Notes: generated from the sequence alone by a model not told the origin. Positions 1 to 6,614 are shown, numbered from the stretch's first letter. The stretch: DNA of 7,577 bases from Candidatus Kaiserbacteria bacterium (GCA_003229135.1 QIHV01000060.1:1-7577); one strand, 5' to 3'. Translations and numbers: made by a program.

Positions 1-912
1 TTCCTACTTGTAATCGCAATACTATTTTTTATTATCATCCGCTCAATTACCAACCCAATTCGTAGTCTTACTGCAGCAATAGATATATATATACAGAAAA
101 ATGAACGAAAATCCGTTTCTTTGGTACTACTAACTCCCAAAGAAATACGTACACTGGTATTATCATTCGTCAATTTGTTAGAACATATTGAAGGCGTACA
201 CAAACGTACGGTTGAAGATACACAAGTAAAATCTGATTTTATATCAACTGCCGCCCACCAATTCCGCACTCCCTTAACAGGTATCAGGTGGGCACTTGAA
301 GCACTTGAGCAAGATGCAAATCTTACTAAAGAACAAAAGATGCTTGTAAAAAGTGCAGAAGAAAAAAGCCGGTCGCTAGTGTCTATTGTTGGGACACTCC
401 TTGATGTTTCCAGTATTGAATCTGGTAAATATCGGTATACATTTGCACCAGTTGATATTGAGGAACTTTCACTCAAGACCACACAAGACTTTCAGCATCT
501 TGCACATGAACGCAGCATAGTGTTGGAATATAAACCATCAAATAAACACGCACCACTTATTCGTGCCGATAAGGAGCGTATTCAATGGATACTAAATAAT
601 GTTATTGAAAATGCACTTCGTTACACCCCGGCAAAAGGAAGTGTTGTTGTGTGGTCCGAAATAAAAAATAAAAAAATAATATTAACGCATATTAAAGATA
701 CCGGAATTGGTATTTCCTCAAAAGATAGCCCAAATATTTTTACACGATTTTACCGTGCAAGTAACGCTGTTGCAAAAGAGAACGCTGGTACTGGTCTAGG
801 ACTTTATATTGCACGTAAAATTGCCAATGACCATGGCGGCGACCTTAATTTTTCCGCAAATACAGATGGTGTTGGTACAACTTTTACACTTTCTTTACCT
901 ATGGTAAATTAA
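1..912 (+). CDS. Membrane sensor histidine kinase, C-terminal part (5' end outside window)
   Basis: The reading frame is open from the first base, giving 303 residues, so the true start lies upstream; the TTG at 121 is internal. Residues 1-13 are the end of a hydrophobic membrane helix, followed by a HAMP-like linker (about 14-66, with the RSITNPIRSL start typical of HAMP). The dimerisation/phosphoacceptor helix carries AAHQFRTPL with the predicted phospho-His at residue 86 (codon 256-258). The ATP-binding HATPase_c domain shows the N box (NNVIENAL, key Asn about 204), G1 box DTGIG (about 233-237) and G2 box GTGLGL (about 263-268). In this family the kinase autophosphorylates on His and passes the phosphate to a response regulator Asp. 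The gene immediately downstream, 24 nt away, is such a regulator and is the likely partner. The sensory part is outside the window, so the stimulus is unknown. The H box has Gln after the His where Glu is commoner (HQFRTPL rather than HELRTPL). Confidence 0.93.
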   Translation, partial: FLLVIAILFFIIIRSITNPIRSLTAAIDIYIQKNERKSVSLVLLTPKEIRTLVLSFVNLLEHIEGVHKRTVEDTQVKSDFISTAAHQFRTPLTGIRWALEALEQDANLTKEQKMLVKSAEEKSRSLVSIVGTLLDVSSIESGKYRYTFAPVDIEELSLKTTQDFQHLAHERSIVLEYKPSNKHAPLIRADKERIQWILNNVIENALRYTPAKGSVVVWSEIKNKKIILTHIKDTGIGISSKDSPNIFTRFYRASNAVAKENAGTGLGLYIARKIANDHGGDLNFSANTDGVGTTFTLSLPMVN

Positions 913-918
913 TGACTT

Positions 919-929
919 TATAATATAAT
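919..929 (+). promoter_or_regulatory. Candidate -10 element(s) just before the response regulator
   Basis: Two overlapping perfect TATAAT hexamers lie at 919-924 and 924-929 in the 24-nt gap after the kinase stop codon. The second ends 7 nt before the ATG at 937, so transcription from it would start at or next to the start codon (leaderless mRNA). No good -35 box is visible; TTTACC at 894-899 with a 19-nt spacer is the best and is weak. The region is AT-rich, so chance matches are possible, and the regulator could simply be read through from the kinase gene. Confidence 0.35.
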
Positions 930-936
930 TTTATCT

Positions 937-1314
937 ATGGCTTCAGATACTGTAATTTTAGTTATCGAAGATGACCCGATTTTAAAGAATTTACTTGGGC
1001 ACACACTCGCAGACCAATACCATATGGTATACGCAGGCAACGGCGCTGAGGGAATTTCTCTTATGGAAGATAATCAACCGTCACTCATTTTACTTGACCT
1101 TATGATGCCTGATATGGATGGATTTACTTTTTTAGAGAAAACACGTAGTCGTACGGATGCTATGAAAGATGTTCCAATCATTATAATATCCAATCTTGGA
1201 CAACAAGAAAATATTGATCGTGCGAAATCTATGGGTGCAAGTGATTACTTAATTAAAGCAGATGTATCAGTTGATGAGATTGTGGCAAAGATCAAGCAAA
1301 CATTAGGCGAGTGA
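937..1314 (+). CDS. Single-domain response regulator (CheY-like receiver)
   Basis: This 125-residue protein is one complete receiver domain with no output domain. Visible signature residues are the acidic pocket E11-D12-D13 (VIEDDP), the phosphoacceptor Asp54 in LLDLMMPDMDG, the switch Ser85 (IIIISN) and the invariant Lys107 (YLIKAD). A stand-alone receiver normally acts by protein-protein contact or as a phosphorelay shuttle, not by binding DNA. It lies 24 nt after a histidine kinase on the same strand, so it is most simply that kinase's target. No Shine-Dalgarno precedes the ATG. The target of the phosphorylated protein cannot be deduced from this window. Confidence 0.95.
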   Translation: MASDTVILVIEDDPILKNLLGHTLADQYHMVYAGNGAEGISLMEDNQPSLILLDLMMPDMDGFTFLEKTRSRTDAMKDVPIIIISNLGQQENIDRAKSMGASDYLIKADVSVDEIVAKIKQTLGE

Positions 1315-1323
1315 CATATTTTG

Positions 1324-1352
1324 TTGAAGAGTTTGTCGGTTTCAGATAGTAT
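1324..1352 (+). promoter_or_regulatory. Putative sigma-70-type promoter for tRNA-Lys
   Basis: TTGAAG (1324-1329, 4 of 6 matches to TTGACA) is followed after exactly 17 nt by TAGTAT (1347-1352, 4 of 6 matches to TATAAT). A start about 7 nt further on would fall a few bases before the mature tRNA 5' end at 1364. It sits in the 49-nt gap between the response regulator stop and the tRNA. Spacing and position support it; the sequence match alone is moderate. Confidence 0.45.
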
Positions 1353-1363
1353 GCACACACTAT

Positions 1364-1436
1364 CCGCCTATAGCTCAATTGGTAGAGCAGTTGCCTCTTA
1401 AGCAATTGGTTCCAGGTTCAAGTCCTGGTGGGCGGA
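1364..1436 (+). tRNA. tRNA-Lys (anticodon CUU)
   Basis: The 73-nt cloverleaf folds fully. The acceptor stem CCGCCTA pairs with TGGGCGG (one T-G wobble), with discriminator A at 1436. The D stem is GCTC/GAGC. The anticodon stem GTTGC/GCAAT encloses loop CTCTTAA, so the anticodon is CTT (1397-1399), reading AAG. The T arm is CCAGG-TTCAAGT-CCTGG. The anticodon arm and variable region resemble bacterial tRNA-Lys. The CCA end is not encoded (the next bases are CAA), so a CCA-adding enzyme is required. The C1-G72 first pair is less usual than G1-C72. Confidence 0.95.
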
Positions 1437-1456
1437 CAAGAATAAAATGACGCGGT

Positions 1457-1470
1457 ATACTCGCGAGTAT
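1457..1470 (+). repeat. 14-bp perfect palindrome between the tRNA genes, with a repeated half-site downstream
   Basis: ATACTCGCGAGTAT is a perfect inverted repeat in the roughly 100-nt spacer between tRNA-Lys and tRNA-Leu. The half-site CGAGTAT recurs at 1494-1500, exactly 30 bp after the copy at 1464-1470, about three helical turns. No T-run follows, so it is not an intrinsic terminator. It could be an operator for a dimeric regulator or a processing hairpin in a tRNA transcript. The sequence is seen directly; any function is inference. Confidence 0.4.
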
Positions 1471-1538
1471 TGGGCTGATGGTGGTAGAGTTGACGAGTAT
1501 GTATGCGGGCGTGGTGAGTAATGATCAAATGTAAAAAT

Positions 1539-1620
1539 GGGCGAGTGGCGGAATTGGTATACGCGCATGGTTTAGGACCATGTTCCGAAAGGATTGAGGG
1601 TTCAAGTCCCTCCTCGCCCA
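1539..1620 (+). tRNA. tRNA-Leu (anticodon UAG)
   Basis: The 82-nt gene has the long variable arm of a class II tRNA. The acceptor stem GGGCGAG pairs perfectly with CTCGCCC, with discriminator A at 1620. The D arm has GCG/CGC pairing. The anticodon stem CATGG/CCATG encloses TTTAGGA, giving anticodon TAG (1573-1575), which reads CUA and, by wobble, other CUN codons. The variable arm is TTCC-GAAA-GGAT. The T arm is GAGGG-TTCAAGT-CCCTC. CCA is not encoded. It ends 17 nt before the start codon of the cysteine desulfurase, and the two may share a primary transcript. Confidence 0.96.
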
Positions 1621-1637
1621 CTTGGTTACCATATTTT

Positions 1638-2816
1638 ATGCGAATACCACGAAAACGGATATATCTTGACTTTGCGGCGGCGGCACCGGTATCAAAAAAT
1701 GCAGTGCGCGCCTTTAGGCGTGCACTGCATGCGTGTGGTAATCCATCTTCACCACACGAGCAGGGTCGTAGAGCGCGCACCATTCTTGAAAATGCTCGTC
1801 ATACAATTGCCAATTTAGTGGAGGTGAAAGCTGATGATGTCATTTTTACATCCGGTGCAACCGAGGCAAATGCAATCGCGATACGTGGGTACGTGTCAGC
1901 ACTTTTGCGCAGTGGGCGAATGCCACAAAACATACACATACTCTATTCTTCGGCGGCACATACATCGATTGTAAAGACTGTATATGCTCTTACTCATGAC
2001 GGCATACAGTCCGAGCCGCTTCCAATAACCACGGAAGGACAAGTAGATATTAAAGTACTTACCAAAATGATTCGTCCAGAAACTGCGCTAATTTCTATGG
2101 AGGCCGTGAACGGAGAGATTGGCATTATATACAATACTCGCGAAGTACGTAACACGGTGGAAAAGATGACGGGCAAGTACGGGCGCGCCCTAGTACATGT
2201 AGACGCAAGTCAAGCTGCATTTACACAAAAACTAACACGCTCTCACTGGGGCGCGGACATGCTTGTACTAGATGCACAGAAACTCGGTGGTGTGCGTGGT
2301 GTAGGTGCTTTAATCGCACATCGCACGATACCTCTAATCGCTCTTGCTGAGGGTGGCGGACAAGAACGGGGAATACGTCCCGGAACCGAGCCGGTGGCAC
2401 TCGTTGCGGCTTTTGTTGCGGCACTGACTGAAGTTACGTCTAAAAGAGAAAAGTTTTGCGTTCATGCCAAAGTTGCACGGACCACACTTTGTGTGGCAAT
2501 AAACGTCATCGCAAACTGTGTAATAAATCAAAGTAAAAATAACGTGCCGCATATTCTAAACATATCTTTACTTGGGCGCGACAGCGACTACCTCGTGGCA
2601 CTTTTGGACGAAGCGGGTTTTGCCGTTTCTTCACGAAGTGCTTGCGAAACTGATATCGGCGGTTCTCGTGCGGTTATGGTTCTCACGGGCGATCAAACAC
2701 GTGCAAATTCAACACTTAGAGTGTCGTGGGGACCTACCACCAACGCTTATAATATTGCGCGCTTTGGGCGGGCACTTGCCAATGCGGTCACTTTTCTTGA
2801 CGAGCATCGTGAGTGA
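1638..2816 (+). CDS. Cysteine desulfurase, NifS/IscS family (PLP-dependent)
   Basis: This is a 392-residue class V aminotransferase-fold enzyme. Members release sulfur from L-cysteine as an enzyme persulfide, giving alanine, for Fe-S clusters or tRNA thiolation. Landmarks in order: YLDFAAAAP (9-17), NPSS.H (35-40), the cofactor-phosphate loop TSGATEAN (71-78), His108 that stacks on PLP, the NGEIGII segment (158-164), HVDASQ with Asp189 and Gln192, the PLP lysine Lys215 (LDAQKLGG), GGGQERGIRPGTEP (239-252) and the persulfide Cys336 (SSRSACETD). The length is normal. The ATG at 1638 is chosen because this frame stays open upstream to 1521 only by reading through tRNA-Leu, and the family's conserved start (the YLD motif) begins right after 1638. 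No Shine-Dalgarno is present. The residue before the PLP lysine is Gln instead of the His of IscS/NifS. No IscU, MnmA or other partner is adjacent, so NifS, IscS and tRNA-thiolation roles cannot be separated. Confidence 0.95.
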   Translation: MRIPRKRIYLDFAAAAPVSKNAVRAFRRALHACGNPSSPHEQGRRARTILENARHTIANLVEVKADDVIFTSGATEANAIAIRGYVSALLRSGRMPQNIHILYSSAAHTSIVKTVYALTHDGIQSEPLPITTEGQVDIKVLTKMIRPETALISMEAVNGEIGIIYNTREVRNTVEKMTGKYGRALVHVDASQAAFTQKLTRSHWGADMLVLDAQKLGGVRGVGALIAHRTIPLIALAEGGGQERGIRPGTEPVALVAAFVAALTEVTSKREKFCVHAKVARTTLCVAINVIANCVINQSKNNVPHILNISLLGRDSDYLVALLDEAGFAVSSRSACETDIGGSRAVMVLTGDQTRANSTLRVSWGPTTNAYNIARFGRALANAVTFLDEHRE

Positions 2817-2861
2817 TTGTATGCTGCTATAAATACCAATGCAAAGGTTTAATATACAAGG

Positions 2862-2867
2862 TATACT
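2862..2867 (+). promoter_or_regulatory. Candidate -10 element before the membrane-anchored protein gene
   Basis: TATACT (5 of 6 to TATAAT) ends 6 nt before the ATG at 2874, inside a 57-nt intergenic gap after the desulfurase. Transcription would start at about the start codon, giving a leaderless mRNA for the two-gene unit that includes the Clp ATPase. No recognisable -35 box lies 16-18 nt upstream. An AAGG at 2858-2861 is 12 nt from the ATG, too far to be a convincing ribosome-binding site. Confidence 0.4.
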
Positions 2868-2873
2868 GTAACT

Positions 2874-3671
2874 ATGAATATTGAAGAACTCACAAAATCA
2901 CAACTACTTTTACTCACAATTCTCGTAACTTTTGTTACATCTATAGCGACGGGTATTTTAACTGTGTCACTACTTGACCAAGCACCACCAGTGGCAACTC
3001 AAACAATAAATCGAATTGTTGAACGTACCGTAAAAACTGTCGCACCAGCACTCCCGGCAACGATTGTAAAAACAATTGTATCTGCACCGGCCCCGTCAAA
3101 CGAAGACCTCGTTATGGGAGCTCTTTCCGTACAAGACGCTCGTACAGTGCTTCTTTATAAACTCAAAGCGAGCACAACAACCCCGGCGATGGCAGTCGGC
3201 ACTTACTTGCCTACCATACGTGCTGTTGTAACCACTAAAAGTAAAAATCTTCCCAAGCAAGTAAATATAGAATTTCCTAACGGAGCTATTGAGCCGGTTA
3301 CATTGGTTCGTGTAGTTGGCAATCTTGCACTATATGGTTTTTCAGACAGTGCGAAGCTTCCGAAGGCAACAATGCCCAAACTTGTACCTAAGGGAAACCT
3401 AAAACTGGGAGAAACTGTACTTGCTATTCGAGGTGACGGTAGTGCCACAACGGGTATAATTTCACAAATTAACTCAAGTGGTATACATACAACACTACCA
3501 ACAGTAGGTGTCGGGGTTGGCGCAGTTGACCTTGAAGGAAATCTCGTTGGTATTGTGATAGATAGTACAAATCGACTGCTGATAGATTCAGATGCAATAG
3601 CTGCACTTATTACATCTACCTCGACTATGGCTAAAGCGCCGGCATCTGCGACAATCGCTAAGACTAAATAA
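2874..3671 (+). CDS. Membrane-anchored trypsin-like-fold protein lacking the catalytic triad (putative pseudoprotease)
   Basis: The protein has 265 residues. Residues about 10-34 form one N-terminal transmembrane helix, with a short acidic/polar tail before it, so it is probably a signal anchor with the rest outside. A Pro/Ala/Val/Thr-rich linker follows (about 37-75). Residues about 105-245 match the layout of HtrA/S1C trypsin-like domains: an AVVTT strand, NIEFPNGA, VVGNLALYGF, LKLGETVLAIRG, TTGIISQI, then AVDLEGNLVGIVID. The three catalytic positions appear substituted: about Ser123 where His is expected, Asn150 for Asp in the D-LA motif, and about Val213 for the nucleophile in the GNSGGP position. 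This is a by-eye alignment, so exact residues may shift by one or two. It ends 5 nt before the Clp ATPase, so the two are probably co-transcribed. A binding or regulatory role at the envelope is likelier than proteolysis; the function is unknown. Confidence 0.75.
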   Translation: MNIEELTKSQLLLLTILVTFVTSIATGILTVSLLDQAPPVATQTINRIVERTVKTVAPALPATIVKTIVSAPAPSNEDLVMGALSVQDARTVLLYKLKASTTTPAMAVGTYLPTIRAVVTTKSKNLPKQVNIEFPNGAIEPVTLVRVVGNLALYGFSDSAKLPKATMPKLVPKGNLKLGETVLAIRGDGSATTGIISQINSSGIHTTLPTVGVGVGAVDLEGNLVGIVIDSTNRLLIDSDAIAALITSTSTMAKAPASATIAKTK

Positions 3672-3676
3672 TTATT

Positions 3677-6364
3677 ATGCCTCCATTTCAGAATTTTACT
3701 TCAAAAGCAAAAGAGGCGGTACGCAAGGCGCATGAGCTTGCCATTGAACGAGGGCAAAACCATGTGAGCCCGCTCCACCTTCTTGCTGCGCTCGTACTTC
3801 AGGAAGAGAGCTTGGTATTTTCAATACTGGACCGTATGGATATTGATACAATCAACCTCTCCGATACGATTTTGGAAACACTCGAGGAGCCAGAGTCGGC
3901 ATCGGTAATGTCACCTTCTTACCAGATTTATCTCACGCCGGAGCTTGCCAAAGGGCTTGAAGCATCAGGCAAAACTGCCGCACGTATGAATGACTCGTTT
4001 GTTGGTACGGAGCACCTTTTTATGGCTATTTTGGAATATCCAGGTCCGGCAGCGGACATACTTGCACGTTTTCATATTGATAGAGAGATTGTTGAAGCAG
4101 TATTAAAAGAACTTAAAACAACCAAAGACGGCTCCATTGCCGAACCAAAGCGTTTTCGCGCACTTGCCAAATACACACGCAACTTGACGGCACTTGCTGC
4201 GGACAACAAGCTTGACCCGGTTATCGGACGCGACCAAGAGATAGGTCGTGTCGTACAAATTCTTTCACGCCGTACAAAAAATAATCCTGTACTCATTGGC
4301 GAATCTGGTGTAGGTAAGACGGCAATTGCCGAAGGGCTTGCAACACATATGGCTACGGGTGATGTGCCAGAGTCTCTCAAAGGTAAAGAGCTTCTTTCAC
4401 TTGACTTAGGACTTATGATTGCCGGTACAAAATACCGTGGTGAATTTGAGGAAAGAATGAAAACTGTTATGAAAGAAGTTGAACGTGCTGAAGGCAGGGT
4501 TATTCTTTTTATTGACGAGCTTCATACGTTAGTAGGTACTGGTGCGGCTGATGGTGCAATGGATGCGGGAACTATGCTTAAACCAGCTCTCGCACGTGGT
4601 GGAATTCGTATTATTGGTGCAACGACACTCAAAGAATATCAGAAATATATTGAAAAAGACGCGGCGCTTACACGTAGATTTCAACCGATATACGTACAAG
4701 AACCAAATATTGAAGATGCTGTTGCAATCTTACGCGGACTACGCGATAAATATGAACTTTTCCATGGGGTGCGCATCACTGACGGAGCGCTTGTTTCAGC
4801 AGTAGAACTTTCCTCGCGTTACTTGAGCGACCGTTTCTTGCCTGATAAAGCAATTGACCTTATTGATGAAGCGGCATCTGGACTACGTATTGCACTTGAG
4901 AATAAGCCGCCATTATTGGAAGAAACCGATCGTAAAATACGTCGTCTTGAGATAGAACGCCAAGCATTACAGAAAGATGTAAAAGGGGAGCGTGCAAAAG
5001 AAATAAAAGAACGTACAAAATCCATTGATAAAGAAACTGCCGACCTCCGAGAGAAAACTCGAGAGCTTGAGCTTAAATGGAAAAATGAAAAAGAAGTACT
5101 TGAGGGTATTCGTACCGCAAAAACTACACTTGAATCACTAAAAGTACAATCCGATAATACCGAAGGACTTGCCGACCTTGGTACTGTTGCAGAAATTCGT
5201 TATGGACAGATGCCGGCACTAAAAAAAGACCTTGAGCAAAAACTTAAACGGCTTAGAACACTTCAAAAATCTCGCCGTATTTTACATGAAGAGGTGACAG
5301 AACAAGATATCGCTTCAATAGTTTCTCGTTGGACCGGCATTCCGGTATCACGAATGCTTGAGGAAGAGGCGGCAAAACTTGCCCGTATGGAGGAAGAAAT
5401 AAGGTGCACCATTATGGGCCAGAATAATGCCGTTAGAAAAGTGGCGAATGCTGTGAAGCGTTCACGTGTTGGTATCAGTGACCCAAACCGACCAATCGGT
5501 TCATTTTTATTCCTTGGCCCTACCGGAGTCGGGAAAACAGAGCTTTCAAAAAAACTTGCAGAGTTTATGTTTAACGATCCAGACGCACTTGTGCGTGTTG
5601 ATATGAGTGAGTTTATGGAGCGACATTCAGTAGCCAAACTTGTTGGTGCGCCTCCAGGATATATCGGTTATGAGGAGTCTGGAATTCTTACAGAGCGTAT
5701 TCGTCACCGCCCGTACGCTGTGATACTTTTTGATGAAATAGAAAAAGCCCACCCAGAGGTATTTAATATTCTTTTGCAGGTGTTGGATAGTGGTCACTTA
5801 ACTGACGGAAAGGGGCGTAAGGTTAATTTTAAAAATACAATTGTCATTTTGACCAGTAATATTGGTGCTGAGTTTATTGATCGTATGGCGCATATTGGCT
5901 TTGGACACGCTGATGCGACTGGAAATACCGAGTATGAACAAGTAAAAGATAAAGTAATGAATTCTTTGAAAGACCATTTTCGCCCCGAATTCCTTAATCG
6001 TCTTGATGATATTGTTATGTTCGATATTTTAAGTAAAAAAGCACTTGCAGATATTGTAGAAAAACAAGTTGCGGAAATCATTATGCGCCTTTCTAGTAAG
6101 CACATCACACTATCAATTGACTCAAAGGTACGTGCGTGGATTGCGGAGAAGGGCTACAGTCCGCAGTACGGTGCGCGCCCGCTTAAGCGTGTAATTCAAG
6201 ATTATATTCTTACACCAATTGCATCTATGATGGTAGAACGTGGTGTTATGGATGGCGGCACGGTATCGGTTACCATAAAAAATGGCGTGCCATCATTTGA
6301 TGTAAAAAAGACTGCACGTAGAGTAAAAACGAAAAAACATACTATTGCCGCTGTTGCGGTGTAA
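3677..6364 (+). CDS. clpB: Clp/Hsp100 double-AAA+ ATPase, ClpB-type with a ClpC-like IGF loop
   Basis: The protein is 895 residues and full length. Hsp100 hexamers thread proteins through a central pore using ATP. Two Clp_N repeats occupy 1-150. The D1 AAA+ module has Walker A GESGVGKT (208-215), the KYRG pore loop (Tyr253), Walker B ILFIDE (Asp280-Glu281) and Arg fingers Arg333/Arg334. Residues 410-540 form a long charged coiled coil, with the YG.MP.L segment near 509, matching the ClpB M domain rather than the short ClpC linker. D2 has Walker A GPTGVGKT (614-621), pore loop GYIGYEE (661-667), Walker B ILFDE (Asp686-Glu687), NRLDD (Arg775) and sensor 2 GARPLKR (832-838). Residues 740-742 are IGF within a long loop, the ClpP-docking tripeptide of ClpA/C/X that ClpB normally lacks. 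The basic C-terminal tail (877-888) is also beyond the usual core. The ATG is 5 nt after the upstream gene with no Shine-Dalgarno, suggesting coupling. The name clpB rests on the M domain; clpC is the alternative. Confidence 0.93.
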   Translation: MPPFQNFTSKAKEAVRKAHELAIERGQNHVSPLHLLAALVLQEESLVFSILDRMDIDTINLSDTILETLEEPESASVMSPSYQIYLTPELAKGLEASGKTAARMNDSFVGTEHLFMAILEYPGPAADILARFHIDREIVEAVLKELKTTKDGSIAEPKRFRALAKYTRNLTALAADNKLDPVIGRDQEIGRVVQILSRRTKNNPVLIGESGVGKTAIAEGLATHMATGDVPESLKGKELLSLDLGLMIAGTKYRGEFEERMKTVMKEVERAEGRVILFIDELHTLVGTGAADGAMDAGTMLKPALARGGIRIIGATTLKEYQKYIEKDAALTRRFQPIYVQEPNIEDAVAILRGLRDKYELFHGVRITDGALVSAVELSSRYLSDRFLPDKAIDLIDEAASGLRIALENKPPLLEETDRKIRRLEIERQALQKDVKGERAKEIKERTKSIDKETADLREKTRELELKWKNEKEVLEGIRTAKTTLESLKVQSDNTEGLADLGTVAEIRYGQMPALKKDLEQKLKRLRTLQKSRRILHEEVTEQDIASIVSRWTGIPVSRMLEEEAAKLARMEEEIRCTIMGQNNAVRKVANAVKRSRVGISDPNRPIGSFLFLGPTGVGKTELSKKLAEFMFNDPDALVRVDMSEFMERHSVAKLVGAPPGYIGYEESGILTERIRHRPYAVILFDEIEKAHPEVFNILLQVLDSGHLTDGKGRKVNFKNTIVILTSNIGAEFIDRMAHIGFGHADATGNTEYEQVKDKVMNSLKDHFRPEFLNRLDDIVMFDILSKKALADIVEKQVAEIIMRLSSKHITLSIDSKVRAWIAEKGYSPQYGARPLKRVIQDYILTPIASMMVERGVMDGGTVSVTIKNGVPSFDVKKTARRVKTKKHTIAAVAV

Positions 6365-6410
6365 GTGCTTTTCATTAATAGAGATATTTGCGTTTCGGTA
6401 CTATTTCTGG

Positions 6411-6416
6411 TAGATT
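6411..6416 (+). promoter_or_regulatory. Candidate -10 element before rpmG
   Basis: TAGATT (4 of 6 to TATAAT) ends 6 nt before the ATG at 6423, the same spacing as TATACT before the gene at 2874. A transcript from here would be leaderless. No clear -35 is seen in the 58-nt gap after the Clp gene. The match is weak on its own and is listed because the spacing repeats. Confidence 0.25.
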
Positions 6417-6422
6417 TTTTGT

Positions 6423-6578
6423 ATGTCACAACCTCATATCATTAAACTCCGCTCCACGCAGTCTTCGTATGTGTACCATACTCGTAAGAATCGCAAGCAG
6501 GTTGAGCGTAAAATAGAACTTAAAAAATACGATCCAATTACTCATAAACACGAGGTTTTCAAAGAAGCTAAAAAATAG
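6423..6578 (+). CDS. rpmG: 50S ribosomal protein L33
   Basis: This 51-residue, very basic protein is a small component of the large ribosomal subunit. The C-terminal half is diagnostic: IELKKYDPITHKHEVFKEAKK aligns with the ELKKFDPVVRQHVIYKEAK end of E. coli L33, and the YVYHTRKNRK segment matches the Y.T.KN.R region. There are no cysteines, so it is the zinc-free form (the other type carries CxxC pairs). The ATG at 6423 gives the expected length; no Shine-Dalgarno precedes it. It follows the Clp gene by 58 nt and is closed by a strong terminator 4 nt after its stop codon. Confidence 0.95.
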   Translation: MSQPHIIKLRSTQSSYVYHTRKNRKQVERKIELKKYDPITHKHEVFKEAKK

Positions 6579-6582
6579 CATA

Positions 6583-6609
6583 AAATACCCGAAAGGGTAT
6601 TTATTTTTT
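6583..6609 (+). terminator. Intrinsic (rho-independent) terminator after rpmG
   Basis: An 8-bp perfect stem AAATACCC / GGGTATTT (6583-6590 and 6595-6602) closes a stable GAAA tetraloop. It is followed by A and a run of six T (6604-6609). It begins 4 nt after the rpmG stop codon and separates that gene from gap. It is the only clear intrinsic terminator on the + strand in the window. Confidence 0.9.
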
Positions 6610-6614
6610 AATAG

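Noticed and set aside
1447..1521. A 24-codon open frame (ATG 1447, TAA 1519-1521) in the spacer between the tRNAs
   Set aside because: It is short, has no ribosome-binding site, spans the palindrome and resembles no family I know; the spacer is more likely regulatory or processing sequence.
1521..1637. N-terminal extension of the desulfurase frame upstream to an ATG at 1521
   Set aside because: The extra 39 codons read through the whole tRNA-Leu gene, and the family's conserved start aligns with the ATG at 1638.
1418..1783. A 121-codon minus-strand open frame
   Set aside because: It is antisense to tRNA-Leu and the start of the desulfurase, which are both well supported, and its translation has no family-like features.
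5263..5637. Long minus-strand open frames inside the Clp gene (also 4072-4380 and 5794-6108)
   Set aside because: They are antisense to conserved Clp domains and consist of Ser/Arg/Ile-rich low-information translations expected from reverse-strand reading.
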